In this document: positions 22,031 through 33,488 of the stretch, piece after piece
How positions within the stretch are numbered: the stretch's first letter is position 1
Layout: each line of letters opens with the position of its first letter
Assembly: GCA_015146655.1 (NCBI GenBank)
Contig: VKHL01000033.1
Span: forward strand, 161,005-225,004
DNA from: Ochromonas danica
Lineage: Eukaryota > Sar > Chrysophyceae > Chromulinales > Chromulinaceae
Direction of reading: 5' to 3'
Length of the DNA stretch: 64,000 nucleotides
Translations under genes and position numbers: made by a program
The notes under the pieces: generated by a model
Told to the model about the DNA's origin: nothing
The model's input: only the letters and a program-made list of their open reading frames with translations
The model's database searches: none

Positions 22031-22408
22031 TTATGGTCCACGAAGATACTTAGGGGAATTGTCAGTAGGTCCTGTAATAGTGGAGGACTTCTCCTCTTTC
22101 TCTTCCTCACTGCTCTCACTGAAACGGAGAGAAATCTTGGAAATGCTTTCTCGTTTTTGCTCCTCTCCATACACAATTTCATCATCAGAAGGCGTAGGGC
22201 TAGAATGAGACCAATCGTCATCATCCCCGGCAATATCATAAACTAATCCTCTGTCTGGAGGTAGAGCAGATTTTCCCTGATCATGAGAGGGATCACCAAA
22301 ATCATTATCATCATCTACTATAAATAATACTAAGGAGGAGTTCACTTTGTCAACGAAATGAAGAAGAATCAGACAAGAAAACAACAGAAGAAGGAAGAAC
22401 GGCTTCAT
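22031..22408 (-). CDS. Small secreted acidic protein, DDD/LRG-tail family, member 2
   Basis: 125 residues, single exon. A signal peptide (FFLLLLFSCLILLHF) ends near VNS, followed by SLVLFIVDDDNDF, the family's hydrophobic-plus-DDD motif. The middle is Asp/Glu/Ser-rich and probably disordered. The protein ends SPKYLRGP, the C-terminal family motif, close to NAPKYLRG in the paralogue at 42070-42567. No cysteine framework or enzyme domain is visible. Shared DNA near the 3' end (CCACGAAGATA) also links it to that paralogue. Function is unknown; a secreted structural or mineral-binding role is possible from the acidity alone. Confidence 0.7.
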   Translation of the reverse strand: MKPFFLLLLFSCLILLHFVDKVNSSLVLFIVDDDNDFGDPSHDQGKSALPPDRGLVYDIAGDDDDWSHSSPTPSDDEIVYGEEQKRESISKISLRFSESSEEEKEEKSSTITGPTDNSPKYLRGP

Positions 22409-23223
22409 GATGAATCAATAATGTTTTTGATATAGAAAGTCAAAGTCAAAAGACAAGAAAATGATAAGATTATAAAAAAATGGTCAAAAAATTAGTCTAG
22501 TAGTTATATATTGATTCTTCCTTTTATATAATAGTCTGTCAACTATTTAATAATACTTTGACAATCGACCACAAGAATGTGCTTCTATATGAAAATGATC
22601 GTTCCATTGAACAACTCTCCCTTCCATGCCACTTCTGTTCTTCTTCTCTGGTTTTCAACCGTTCGACTCCAATCATAACCACCTAAATAGTGACTTTTAA
22701 ATCTATATTTCAATCTTTTGGCGGTTGCCGAATTTTGGTTGGTCCCAAACAAATTCTTGCTAACATTATCTCAACATCCCTCACGAACCTTCCTGAACTT
22801 ATTTACATCATGCTTGATTCAATTATTTTCTGTATTCTCCAATGCTTTCGCTTCTTTTTGAACTTCATTGTGAAGTCTTAGGACTACATACACTATAGTA
22901 AACTATTACGTCAATAAAAAATGCAATCTCCTAAGATTATGGATAGGTTATTTTTTACATCTCTTGATCAGCTTAATGAAAACTACATTTTAACGATTAA
23001 TACGTGACTACAGTTCACAACTATTGAAAAAAAATATTTTAAAAAAAGGATTAACGTTCATCTAACAACCGAGTAGGATCAAATGTAACGTAATTCATTG
23101 TCAAACAGTAGTGGTATAATGACAATGAGCGATTTATATAGCGCAAACTATTATAGAATGTCCGAATTCCATAAGACACTCTTCCAAATGGAAAAGAATA
23201 TTTTGTTCTCTTACTTCGGACCA
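22409..23223. other. Intergenic
   Basis: AT-rich spacer including poly-A runs near 23020-23050. No gene supported. Confidence 0.4.
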
Positions 23224-23700
23224 TTATTCTGATCCGCGAAGAAAATATCTGGGGGCTCTTCTAACGAATCTATCTTTATTTTTCCAATATTCTTCTTCTT
23301 TATCCTCTTCTAGAGCCTCTTCAATATTTTCCCATATCTTCTCATCATCATCGTCCTTGTCCTCATCCTCCTCAGCATCCTCAAGAAATGTGTAGACATC
23401 ATCATCCTCCTCTTCTAGTGTCTTATCAACATTCTCCCTTATCTTCTTATCGCCTTTGCCCTCATCCTCATCAACATCATCAAGGTAATAGAATGTGTAG
23501 ACATCATCATCCACTGTAACTAATGGCATAGGAGGAGTCAAAGAACAAGGTTTTGTTGCAGGTAGACTAGTGGGTTGTTGACTCTTTGCATCACCACCAC
23601 CAAAAAGAATATGTTCACCATAAAGAAGAAATTGCACAGCACGAAGAACTAGAAGAAGAACGAAGAAAGATCTTGTCGACTCAAAAGTAAACACAGTCAT
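23224..23700 (-). CDS. Acidic protein with N-terminal hydrophobic segment, DDD/LRG-tail family, member 3
   Basis: 158 residues from the ATG at 23700; the open frame continues upstream to a GTG but without another ATG. The N terminus has a hydrophobic stretch (FFVLLLVLRAVQFLLYG) that could be a signal peptide or anchor. It is followed by PLVTVDDDVYTF, a displaced form of the family motif, with DDDVYTF repeated about 40 residues later in a second acidic block. The C terminus reads RRAPRYFLRGSE, matching the family tail. Upstream in the same frame (about 23720-23880) lies another hydrophobic run, so an unrecognised upstream exon is possible. Confidence 0.6.
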   Translation of the reverse strand: MTVFTFESTRSFFVLLLVLRAVQFLLYGEHILFGGGDAKSQQPTSLPATKPCSLTPPMPLVTVDDDVYTFYYLDDVDEDEGKGDKKIRENVDKTLEEEDDDVYTFLEDAEEDEDKDDDDEKIWENIEEALEEDKEEEYWKNKDRFVRRAPRYFLRGSE

Positions 23701-24361
23701 TTGTACTGTATTGTCTAAAGGAAAAATAAAAGCTATGCAAATAATAAAAATATGAAATAGAGAGGAGAACAATTGATGCAAATCTTTCCAAGGAGGTCCT
23801 TTTATTTTAATAATAGTTACTTCTGGTGGCAGTTGCAACAAGAAGGATGGGATAACTATTTGACTGTTCTTGGTTACTTCCTTCACTTCACCGAAGCAAC
23901 AGCATGTCAGATGTGCCGGCGGATCTGTTTATTAAGTTAACAAGCTGTGGAAGGTTCGGCGAGTACTTCTGTGTGGATTTGAAACTCACACTTTTAGACT
24001 TTGTTGCGAGAATTTAATTCGAATATTATTCGTAAATTCGGGAATTCGTAAATTCGGGAATATTCCTGAGTACTCGAAATCCCAGAACTCGGGACTTGGG
24101 ACTCACCACTGGGACTCATCTGGAAGTCGAGTCCCCGGAAGTCGAGTCCGCGAGTCCGGGACTCGACTCATGCGGGGTGTGCCGCCAATGTCGGCGGAAT
24201 TCCACTTTGGGGATTTCGTGTTTTCGTGTTTTCGAGTGTTGTCGAAGATAAAAACAGTGAAAAGTCGAGTTTTTTCTCGTCTCTCTTATCTCGCACTCGC
24301 GAATTGTCAGTTCACGGCAAACTCGCCCCACTCAGAGCTGGAAAGTCACCCCTGGTACAAA

Positions 24362-24467
24362 ATTTTCGTTTTCGGTTTTCGGAGTTGTGATGACTCGGAG
24401 TTGAATGGCTGTTATAACTCGCTTTTTATGACTTTTCTTCAGGATTTTCGTTTTCGGTTTTCGGAGT
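24362..24467. repeat. Direct repeat, 24 bp, two copies 82 bp apart
   Basis: Copies at 24362-24385 and 24444-24467 are identical (core TTTTCGTTTTCGGTTTTC). A similar word also occurs near 24213, so a degenerate array is likely. Confidence 0.7.
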
Positions 24468-24732
24468 CTGCTGATGACCATCCCGAAAAGACCGTTTATG
24501 CTGCCAAAAAACAGACTTTTTCCCAACGAAAACGAAAAAAACGTTACAGGGGTGACTTGCCGGGCCAAACTGTCGTGAGTCAATGATAACGACTTTTGAG
24601 AAACGAGTTTGTAACTCTTGTGAAAATCCGAATTCCCGAAAGTGGCGCGATTCCGCGATCGCGCCAGTCCTCTCCACTGGTGATGGTGAAGTTGCTTGGA
24701 GATCTTTGGCAGTGTAGGTCTTTGGTGATCAA

Positions 24733-24848
24733 GTCTTAAAGTTGAAATTGTAATCGTAAATTATAATTACTATCATTGGAGATCCGATCAGTCTTAAAGT
24801 TGAAATTGTAATCGTAAATTATAATTACTATCATTGGAGATCCAATCA
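24733..24848. repeat. 58-bp tandem duplication
   Basis: Units 24733-24790 and 24791-24848 are almost identical (start GTCTTAAAGTTGAAATTG), pointing to a recent tandem duplication. Confidence 0.85.
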
Positions 24849-25371
24849 ACACTGTGCCTCACACTTTTGTTCTCTCCCCGAAAATATAGGAAAGGAGTGA
24901 TGGAATAGATGGAATTTGCGTGGAATTATCTGGAATGATCGACAATGACAAAAAAAGCATGGCTTTGTTATAGTACTTTCTCTCTCTTCGTCGTTGTTTC
25001 TATTTCTCTTCTTTCTCTTATATTAATTATTGTATTTCTTTGGCAACTATCAATGGTAAATAATCTTCTAAGCTCTGTCTTTCCCAGTTGTTAGAAGCAT
25101 GCCTTCCAACCACTACATGTACTTCATACTAGAACCTATTAAGCTCTACAAAAGGTGAAAGAAGGCAATGGTGGCGACATTTAACAAACTCTTACACAAC
25201 CATTGTGTGGAGACTCTCATACTATTATTAAACATACAATTCCAGCATTCTCCTTTACGATCTTGGGATTCTTTAATAGCCAATCAAAGCGAATTCACAA
25301 TCTTTATATATCCTATCTTTCTCGTGAAGAGCTATTGAAATCAAAAGCTCATCCATTGGTAAGAAGTTGTC

Positions 25372-26800
25372 TTACTTGCCTCGAAGATGCCTTTGCTTAC
25401 TCCTTGCCACGAAATCAGAAATTCGGTTGATGACCTGATTGAAGAGCTGGTCAACCAATTCAGCACTTCCGAATTGATTAGTGTCAAGATCTTTCTCGTT
25501 AAAAGAAGGTTGTGACATCCATTTTCCATCTGATGTAGCACCAAAGGATTCATCGGAAGACACTCCTTCAGGGGAATGGGCAGGATAAGGAGGTGTATCG
25601 TTGAATTCACCGTTGTCTGAAGAACTGTTGAATTCAGGAGGTGGGGGAGGAGGGTTACCTCCAAATGGAGGTGGAGGAGGAAGAGGGAAGTTTTCATCAA
25701 AGCCATCAGAAGACCCATTGAAGTCAGGAGGTGGCGGAGGTGGAGGAGGAGGATTACCTCCAAATGAAGGAGGAGGAGGGAAGTCACCATCAAAGCCATC
25801 AGAAGACCCATTGAAGTCAGGAGGTGGCGGAGGTGGAGGAGGAGGGTTACCTCCAAATGAAGGAGGAGGAGGGAAGTCACCATCAAAGCCATCAGAAGAC
25901 CCATTGAAGTCAGGAGGTGGCGGAGGTGGAGGAGGAGGATTACCTCCAGGAGGACCACGAGGACCACCACTTCCTCCTCTGCCCCCAGGTGGTCCACCAA
26001 CTTGGCCTGATGGTCTATTACCATGAGGCTGCTCTAATCGACGAGCAGAAGAGGTCAAGTCCGTTGACTGGCTGTCAGCGGCAGGTGGTGGCGGAGGAGG
26101 TGGAGGGAAACCACTGTTGTTAAAACTACCAACAGAAGCATTGAAATCAGGAGGAGGAGGTGGAGGATTTCCTCCTGGAGGACCACGAGGACCACCACTT
26201 CCTTCTCCTCCAGGGGGTCCTGAAGAACCTCCATTACGGCCATGATCGCCTTGGCCAACCAGTTGACGAGGAAGAGAAGATAAGTCCATTGGCTTGTTAT
26301 CCACGGCAGAATGGGTTGGAGGGCCCGGAGGATGATTGCTGTTGTTAAAACTGCCAGCAGACCCATTGAAATCAGAAGGAGGGGGTGGGGGATGACTTCT
26401 TCCAGGTGATCCACCTCCCTGACCCTGACCTGGCCCATCATGGCGATCGTTTTGGTCTAATTGACGAGCAGAAGCACCATTCATCTTATTCCCATTCCTA
26501 TTGGGAGGACGAGGAGGTTTGCCTCCTCTGCCACTCTCTCCAGGAGTGGCTGTCTTGACATTATGGTGTTGAATACCTGTATCGAATGTGGTAAAAGGTG
26601 AGAGGAGTCGATGAGAGAAGAAAAGAGGACTTTCTACAGTCCCTACCTGGTGGGCCATGTACATTACTTCGCAAGTGATAGTCACGAAGTCTTTTCTCTC
26701 TGTCTACCACACCAGCTGGCACAGCAGCAGACACAGAAGAGATCACAGCGAGACTGACAACAAGTAAAAGGATCAGACAACGCAAAGAAGAGCTTTTCAT
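25372..26800 (-). CDS. Secreted proline/glycine-rich repeat protein, LRG-tail family, member 4
   Basis: Two exons, 26800-26647 and 26576-25372, join in phase 1 across a 70-nt intron to give 452 residues. Exon 1 encodes a clear signal peptide (CLILLLVVSLAVISSVSA) and an Arg-rich stretch, KRLRDYHLRSNV. Exon 2 is Pro/Gly/Asn/Ser-rich, with three near-identical 31-residue repeats (polyproline, DFNGSSDGFD, then FPPPPSFGGN) and earlier diverged copies. The protein ends in ARSKQRHLRGK, resembling the LRG tails of its neighbours. It lacks the hydrophobic-DDD motif, so membership rests on the leader, low complexity and tail. It resembles extensin-like wall proteins in composition only. Confidence 0.7.
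25714..25992. repeat. 93-bp coding tandem repeat, three units
   Basis: The word ACCCATTGAAGTCAGGAGG recurs with 93-bp spacing (CCC at 25714, 25807, 25900). The units are nearly base-identical and in frame. Confidence 0.9.
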
Positions 26801-27690
26801 CCAAGCAGTGTGAGCTTGATCAATAATGAATGAAAAGAGTTTAGGTCAATAGGACTAAGTTATTTCAAGGAAAGCGAATGATTGGCAACAAGAGTTGTTG
26901 ATTTGATTCTGTTGAGGATGGGTCATAATGCAAGCTTCTTTCCCAGTCATGACAGCAAGAAGAGGCGAAAGGAGGAGAGGAACGTGAAATGTACCCGCAA
27001 TGGGTCGTCACACGCATCACAATAATAGTTCACACTCGTAAGGCGCATATCACACGGAAACGACACTTTCAGAAGTAAAAATTGCAGTTTCCAAAATTTT
27101 CACTTTTGGTGTCGTTTTCGATGTCACACGTCGCGACCAAATCGCATTTTCACTTTCCCAGAATTTCACTTTTCGGTGTCGTTTTCTGTGTCACACGTCA
27201 ACAAATTGTCGAATTTCATCCTCATCATCATCTCACAATTGATTGATTTTGTCCTTTCGCGACGCTTTCTTCGAGCCAATCCTCTTCTGAGCCTACCCCT
27301 TCATCATCTCCATTGGTAGACGTCAACGGGTAGCCGCTACAGTCCTGGAGGACAATACGAGACAAGCCATAACAATGAAACATGATGAGGCCAGGATTCT
27401 TCGTCTTCCTGCTGATCCTGGTGCCATGTCCAACTGGACAGCTGCCTTGCGTGACAAGATCAGGGCTCAGCTAGATACTGATGCTGCCGGCGCTGGAACC
27501 GTCTTGCTGAGAAGTTTAATGAGTACAACTATCAGTATACTAACGCATGCATTATTCTAGGTCGTCTCGATGCTAATGGATGTTTGTCCCGGTAGCTGAG
27601 AGGGAAGCTATCGCTATGTTTTGCCATGATATCACTCCTTCTGCAACGGGTCGACCGGCTTCGCACTCATTACCGCGATCTTGTGGATGT

Positions 27691-27764
27691 AATTGAAACT
27701 GGTCTCCGTATTCAGAACAAATTAGCAGCTTCATTTGTTCTGAATACGGAGACCAGTTTCAATT
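27691..27764. repeat. Perfect 32-bp hairpin
   Basis: Arms 27691-27722 and 27733-27764 are exact reverse complements with a 10-nt loop (TAGCAGCTTC). It lies within the putative inverted-repeat element. Confidence 0.95.
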
Positions 27765-28233
27765 CGACTCATTTTGAGGTGAGCTCACAGGAAGAAAAAC
27801 AAGAAGCGCTAAAACAACTTAAAGAGATTGTGGTCTCTAATGTACTACCTGTATATTGCTTCATTTACATTTTACATGTACTACTACTACATTTACATTT
27901 ACGTGTATATATAACAAGTTAAGCTCTCGAGTTCATTGCTGCACAATAAATGAGACAAGCACGCAACCCAGTCATCATTGGAACCTTGCACCTCAATAGC
28001 CACCTCATTGTATGTCTGAATAGCTTCACATACACGTGTTTGAGTTGTGGACATTGTTCAAAGAGATGAAACAGATTCTCTGCACTGCATATACTAGTAT
28101 CGGAGGTTTCCAAGCTGTCAAGTTTGGATAGAATGTAGACAATCTGACCACTAAATGATCTATGTCAGAACTGCCCTCCTCTTCGTCGCATCCAACCTTC
28201 GATCACTTCTGTAGGACAGGAAAGCAGTATCTT

Positions 28234-28327
28234 ATCTTATTTCATGTCCAATCTCTCATTAGTAGGAGAATTGTTGGCGTCTCCAACAATTCTCCTACTA
28301 ATGATCAGATTAGACATGAAATAAGAT
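28234..28327. repeat. Near-perfect 44-bp hairpin
   Basis: Arms 28234-28277 and 28283-28327 pair with only a few mismatches and one gap, around a 5-nt loop (CGTCT). Confidence 0.92.
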
Positions 28328-28603
28328 CAGCGTTCCAAACATTATCTTCCAATAGAAGTGTTCCAGACATTCTAAATATCATCAAAAAGTATTTATCACT
28401 AAGTTGTTGAGCTTCTCTGAGTGCATAGCCTCGATCGCACTCTCGATTTAGGCGTGCCCTAGTGGTTCGTCTTATATTGTATGCGATTTCGTCTTCTTCT
28501 TCCCATAAATTTATGCTGATAGTATCAAACATGATTATATTAGAGGGATTATTAAGAAAATTACCCATTATATAGCAAGAATGAAGAGAAAAGGGATGGT
28601 TTG

Positions 28604-28743
28604 AAAAAAAGTTTGGCCGAAGCAAGAAATGCTCTTTGGCTGTCGCAGCCAAACTTTTTTTGGTTTCTGAAATTCTCCTTTTGGTGTCTTTTGGTGTCAA
28701 GCCAAAACGACACGGGGCAAAGTGGAATTTCAGAAACCAAAAT
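28604..28743. repeat. Two overlapping hairpins
   Basis: AAAAAAAGTTTGGC at 28604-28617 pairs with 28649-28662, and an 18-bp arm at 28659-28676 (TTTTGGTTTCTGAAATTC) pairs with 28726-28743. The two structures share bases and would be alternatives. Confidence 0.85.
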
Positions 28744-28792
28744 CCCAGTTTCAGAAATTTCCCCCCGTGTGAGATGGGCCTAAGTGTGAGAA

Positions 28793-29104
28793 ATGACGGC
28801 AGTTCTGGAGTTCAAAAGTCTAGAAGTTTAGTTGTTACTAAATTAGAAAAATTAAAGTATCATTGATTCTTCGTGAAAAGCAATCAACTATATAATTCCA
28901 CTATCGATTCATCTGCAACATTCAACCAGCACACTGAATTAGGAGACAATTTGTTCTGATGTCAAGGAGGCGTCACAGATCAATCCTATAAAAACTGTAG
29001 ATATAAGAAGACTAGACTGTCCTTCATGTAGGCATGGTGGTGTTTAAAAACACCGTGGTTGTTGATTTTTCTGGATTTTTAAGGACGCATAGGACTCCAT
29101 CACT
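28793..29104. other. Intergenic, 3' flank of histone H1
   Basis: Just downstream of the H1 stop, GGTGTTTAAAAACACC at about 29039-29054 is a perfect palindrome, possibly a 3'-end stem. No gene seen. Confidence 0.4.
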
Positions 29105-29941
29105 TTACTTGGCAGCCTTCTTACCGCCAGCCTTCTTCTTAGGAGTGGTCTTCTTAGGAGAAGCCTTTGCTTTTGTCTCCTTAGCAGCCTTGACGGCTTT
29201 TGTCTCCTTAGCAGCCTTGACGGCTTTAGTCTCTTTCTTAGGAGCTGCTTTCTTAGCAGCTGGGGCGGCCTTGGTCTTCTTCTCGGCAGTGGCTTCCTTA
29301 GCCTTCTTTGGGGCTGCCTTGGTCTTCTTCTCAGTAGTCTCTTCAGCCTTAGGAGCAGCCTTCTTAGGAGCAGCTCTCTTCTTTCCTTCAGTCTTGGCTT
29401 TAGGTTCAGCCTTGGCCTTAGGTTCAGCCTTGGCCTTAGGTTCAGCCTTCTCCTTCTTGGCGGCAGTTTTCTTGGCCTTGGGAGCTGCCTTCTTCTCCTC
29501 TTTCTCAGCTGCAGCCTTCTTGGTCTTAGGAGCAGCAGACCTCTTGGTAGTCTTCTTCTTCTCCTCAGCTTCTTTCTCCTCAGCCTCTTCTTCCTTCTTG
29601 GCCTTCTTCTCGGCAGTCTTCTTCCCAGCAATTAAAGCAGCTTTAACATCCTTGTTGATCTTAAAAGATGCCTTAACCTTCTCCAATTGATTGGTCTCTA
29701 CACCTCTTCTCAAAGCAGTTCTCAAGTGGTGCTATAGGACAGAGTGGAGGAGTGAAGGATTAGGAATTCAACTGGCTGAGAGAAAGCAGAAAGGGAGAAG
29801 ATATCTTACAGGAGCGAATTCCAAGTCAGGGTACTCCTTGATGATATAGCCTTTGATGGCAGGGAGGGAAGAACCAGTACGATCCTTCAAAGTGATGATC
29901 GCTTCTTTCACAAGGTCCAGATAGCTCTTCTTGGCGGACAT
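29105..29941 (-). CDS. Linker histone H1
   Basis: Two exons, 29941-29810 and 29731-29105, give 252 residues. The N terminus forms a winged-helix linker-histone globular domain: KKSYLDLVKEAIITLKDRTG, SLPAIKGYIIKEYP, then across the splice HHLRTALRRGVETNQLEKVK and ASFKINKDVKA. The C-terminal 150 residues are almost only Lys, Ala, Pro and Glu, with short internal repeats (AEPKAK three times, KAVKAAKETKA twice), as in H1 tails that bind linker DNA. The ATG at 29941 is the natural start with a very short N-terminal tail. The KA-rich tail reads open in other frames, which are shadows. Unlike many animal H1 genes it carries an intron. Confidence 0.93.
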
Positions 29942-30533
29942 TCCAATTTTCTGTTTTTGTTGATTTGTAATAGCTTTGATGCTACTTCTAACTAAAAGAC
30001 AATAGTAAAGAGAAAGATGATAAGAAAGGATATTCGCTGTAATCAGTTATAGATGTGCAAGATCTTTCTTACCAATCCAATGAGATGATGGATGATGAAT
30101 TTGAAATTTATCCTCTTGTCTCTCTCGCTGACAGACAGCACGCCGGCAGTGGGGTGGGCGTTTTTCAGTTTTTGCTGTATGATTCAACCCTTGTCTCGTC
30201 AAGATGTTGTTTCTTCTTCCCATTTTTCTCTTGCGTGGGAGGAAGATGTCAACGTAACAAACGGCACAACGCAACGGCACAGAAATGCAATACAGCAGCA
30301 GCTGTTCCAGTTCTTGTACAGTTTCTTTGGTATGGAAATTTTGTGAAGCCCAGCCAGCGCCAGGTCTTCTCAAAGTTTGTCTGCCACTTCTCAAACTTTG
30401 TCTTTGAGAAAGAATGGAAGAACAATGAAGTCATTATTAATCACTCAAGTTTGATCTTTTTCTTGATCCATCTTGAGTTATTGTTATTATTGATAATTAT
30501 TGTTATTTCTACAGTACCTAGTAGTAAATAATC
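29942..30533. other. Divergent promoter region (H1 / P-type ATPase)
   Basis: Lies between the H1 start and the ATPase start. It contains CTCAAAGTTTG-like repeats near 30368-30402 (CTTCTCAAAGTTTG and CTTCTCAAACTTTG). No gene seen. Confidence 0.4.
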
Positions 30534-33488
30534 ATGGAAACCAGCGCAAAGCAAAAGCAATCAACTCTTGTCTTTCATTCTCTCTCACCCGAGGTCTTAT
30601 ATCAAGAACTTCGTACTGACGTGGTGAAAGGTCTAACCTCAGATGAAGCACATCATCGTCTGTTAGAAGATGGTCCAAATCTTCTCCCTGCTGCTAAATC
30701 CAAGAGCATGTGGGAGATGCTATGGGCTCAGATTAACTCTGTACTAATCTACGTACTTCTCATAGGAGCTGCCTTGTCCTTTGGCTTCAACCATCTAGCT
30801 GATGGTATTGTCATTCTTTGTGTGATCGTAGTAAATGTCTTCGTGGGTTACTACATGGAAGGCAAAGCAGCTAATACCACAAAGAAGTTGATGAGCATGA
30901 TGAGTCCCAATGCTCTAGTTCTTCGTGATGAAGAACGCAAGCAGATTACTTCTGATCAAGTCGTTGTTGGGGATATCTTCTTCCTACAACCTGGTGATGT
31001 TGTTCCAGCGGATGGGAGAGTATTAGCTTGTACAGATTTACAAGTTCTGGAAGCTGCGCTAACTGGGGAATCGCACCCTATCATCAAAACCGCTTCAGCA
31101 ATGACGTTAGATGACGTTCCTTTAGCAGAGCGATTCTGTATGGTCTATTCCGGTACACAAGTTCTGAAAGGCAGTGCTACCTGTCTGGCTGTACAAATTG
31201 GTAGTCAATGTGAAATCGGTCGAATTAGTGGTCTCTTACAAGAAGTGGAAGATTTGAAGACTCCGCTGGTGATTCAGTTAGAAAAGTTCGGAGGTTATCT
31301 ATCAATTGCGATTGTCCTTATTGCAATTGTTGCTTTGGGAGCTGCTTTGGGAAGGTCATACAGTATTGATGAAGCCTTCTCCTTTGCTATTGGTATCGCA
31401 GTTGCTGCGATTCCGGAAGGATTGCCCTCATGTGTTACGATTACCTTTGCTATTGGTGTCTATAACATGGCACAGAAACGAGCTATTGTGAAATCCTTAC
31501 CAGCTGTTGAGACATTGGGAAGTGTGAGTGTGATTTGCTCTGATAAGACGGGAACATTGACTGTCAACATTATGACTGTAAAGGCATTATGCTCTTCATC
31601 TCTAGGGATTTATGAGGTAAGTTTTGGTCTTACTACTTGGTTGACATCTTTTGTTAGTTTTAATGCATCCCGTTAATTGTTTATCTAGGTGGACGATCAT
31701 GGATATGCTAGCAATGAAAATGAAGGACCTCTTCCCAGTGTGATGAGTTGCGTCTTTGCAGGAGTATTTTGCAATGACAGTTCACTTATTTTATCTAATG
31801 CAGCTATCTCTCCTCTCAGTGCTGACGATATGGAAAATGGTGATAAAGAAGAGGATTTGTTCACTGTTCAAGGCGATCCTACAGAATCCTGCTTACTATC
31901 CTTGGCAGCCAAGAACTACCCTCCAGTTGAAGTGAAGGAGTGGACGAAGAAGTATACACGTATAGCTGAGGTGCCTTTTGATAGCGCCACGAAATTTATG
32001 GCAACTATGCATATCTTTCCTTTGGAACAATTCCGTCAATGGTTACCCAATACCACCATCACTTCTGCAGATGGCAGTGATAGTGTAACAGTCATTTGTG
32101 TGAAAGGTGCACCTGAGAAGATCTTATCCTTCTGTGTCTCATCCACAGGCGCCACTCAAGAAGCCTGGTTAGGCAAAGCAGCCAAATTGGCAAGCAGGGG
32201 CATGAGAGTATTGGGTTTGGCTTACACTGTGGTGGCTAAAGATACCAATCTAGCAGACTTTATGTCAAACAATCCAACCAACTTCATAATGCTCTCTTTG
32301 GCAGGTATCATGGACCCTCCTCGAACCGAAGCTATTGCGGCCGTCAAAAGCGCTCAACAAGCGGGCATTACCGTGAAAATGATCACAGGGGATCATCCAA
32401 TCACCGCAACTGCTATTGGTAAAATGCTTGGTTTGCATTTGCCAAACAACTCTTCCGCTATTACAGGCGCTGATTTGGATCGCATGGCATCCGATCAAGA
32501 TGAGTTCGATCAGACTGTCCTAGCTAATGATATCTTCGCTCGAACCACTCCAGAGCATAAATTGCGCATTGTTCAGAGTCTTCAACGCCAAAATCGCGTC
32601 TGTTCCATGACTGGAGATGGTGTGAATGATGCACCAGCTTTAAAGGCTGCCAATATTGGTGTTGCCATGGGAATCACTGGTACTGAAGTCGCCAAAGATG
32701 CTGCCAATATGATCATTACCGATGATAACTTCGCGACAATTGTGCATGCTATCCGTGTTGGTAGATGCACTTACAATAATCTTGTCAAGATCTTAGCTTT
32801 TGTATTACCCACCAATGGCGGTCAAGCCTTCTCTATTATTATGGCATTGATTATTGGTATTGATGTTCCCATCACTGCATTGCAAATCTTATGGGTAAAT
32901 ATGGTGACCTCCATCACTTTGGGTTTGGTTCTGGCTTTCGAGCCTCCACATGATGAAATTATGACTTTTTCTCCTCGTCGATCTGGCAAAGCAATCTTTG
33001 GTCGCTTCCTCTCTTGGCGTGTCTTGTTTGTTTCCGTGGTCTTGGTTTGCATCGTATTGGGCAACTTTCAATGGGAGAAGCGACGCATATCAGATATAAA
33101 GGAGTTACGCACTATTGCTGTCAACACACTGTCTGCTGGACAGGTGGGATACTTATTCAACTGTCGTTTCTTGAGAAGCAATGCAACTATCTATTCCATC
33201 TTGACGGGCAATTATATCATCTACGTGGGGATCTTCTTTGTTGCGGCATTTCAAGCTGTTTTCACATATGCATCACCTTTCCAATACCTCTTTGCTACAG
33301 CAGCATTGGACGGAGAAGCATGGGGCAAGATCATCATGTGGGGTGTTATTGTCTTCTTCGTAGTAGAGATTGAGAAAGTTCTGGCTCAGTGGAAGGCTTC
33401 CACATGCTCGAAGAGATCTGATTACCTTCCTACCGCTGTGACACAAATTGTACTGGAAGAAGAAGAGAAAGGCTTTGAAGAGCTTTAA
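30534..33488 (+). CDS. P-type cation-transporting ATPase (P2-like, bacterial type)
   Basis: Two exons, 30534-31616 and 31689-33488, give 960 residues. The N-terminal cation-ATPase domain is followed by the actuator with ALTGESH (TGES), a membrane helix with AAIPEGLPS, the phosphorylation site ICSDKTGTLT, then nucleotide-domain KGAPEK, and MTGDGVNDAPALKAA. About ten membrane spans are visible. In place of two Ca2+ ligands of SERCA (Glu771 and Asp800 by alignment from memory), this protein has Gln in PTNGGQ and Ser in WVNMVTSI, so Ca2+ transport is doubtful. The sequence LPTNGG...ILWVNMVT...LAFEPP is very like proteobacterial cation ATPases, which suggests an ancient transfer or bacterial-like lineage. 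The substrate ion is unknown; Na+ or K+ is possible. Confidence 0.92.

Larger units (their letters stand above)
23701..25371. other. Repeat-bearing intergenic region
   Basis: No gene supported. About 24060-24180 is dense in GAGTC/GACTC words around CGAGTCCCGG. A 24-base sequence recurs at 24362-24385 and 24444-24467. A 58-bp tandem duplication lies at 24733-24848. The region looks like old transposon or recombination debris. Confidence 0.5.
27029..28792. mobile_element. Putative terminal-inverted-repeat element (about 1.76 kb)
   Basis: The left edge (27029-27057) and the reverse complement of the right edge (28766-28792) match over about 27 bases with small gaps, sharing TCACACT, then TA-GGC-CAT, then TCACACGG. 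A GGTGTCGTTTTC-type word recurs just inside both ends. The interior has three long hairpins and only broken open frames, such as one at 27375-27560 and one at 27626-27922, without a recognisable transposase. No clear target-site duplication was found. It is most likely a degenerate or non-autonomous DNA transposon. Confidence 0.5.

Noticed and set aside
25601-26026. Gly-rich open frame opposite the proline-rich secreted protein
   Set aside because: It is the antisense of the polyproline repeats, without its own start context or leader.
27375-27922. Short open frames considered as a transposase remnant
   Set aside because: No DDE, HTH or other transposase motif could be seen, so only a non-autonomous element is claimed.
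29044-29690. Long open frames antisense and out of frame to histone H1
   Set aside because: They are shadows produced by the Lys/Ala-rich codon pattern of the H1 tail.
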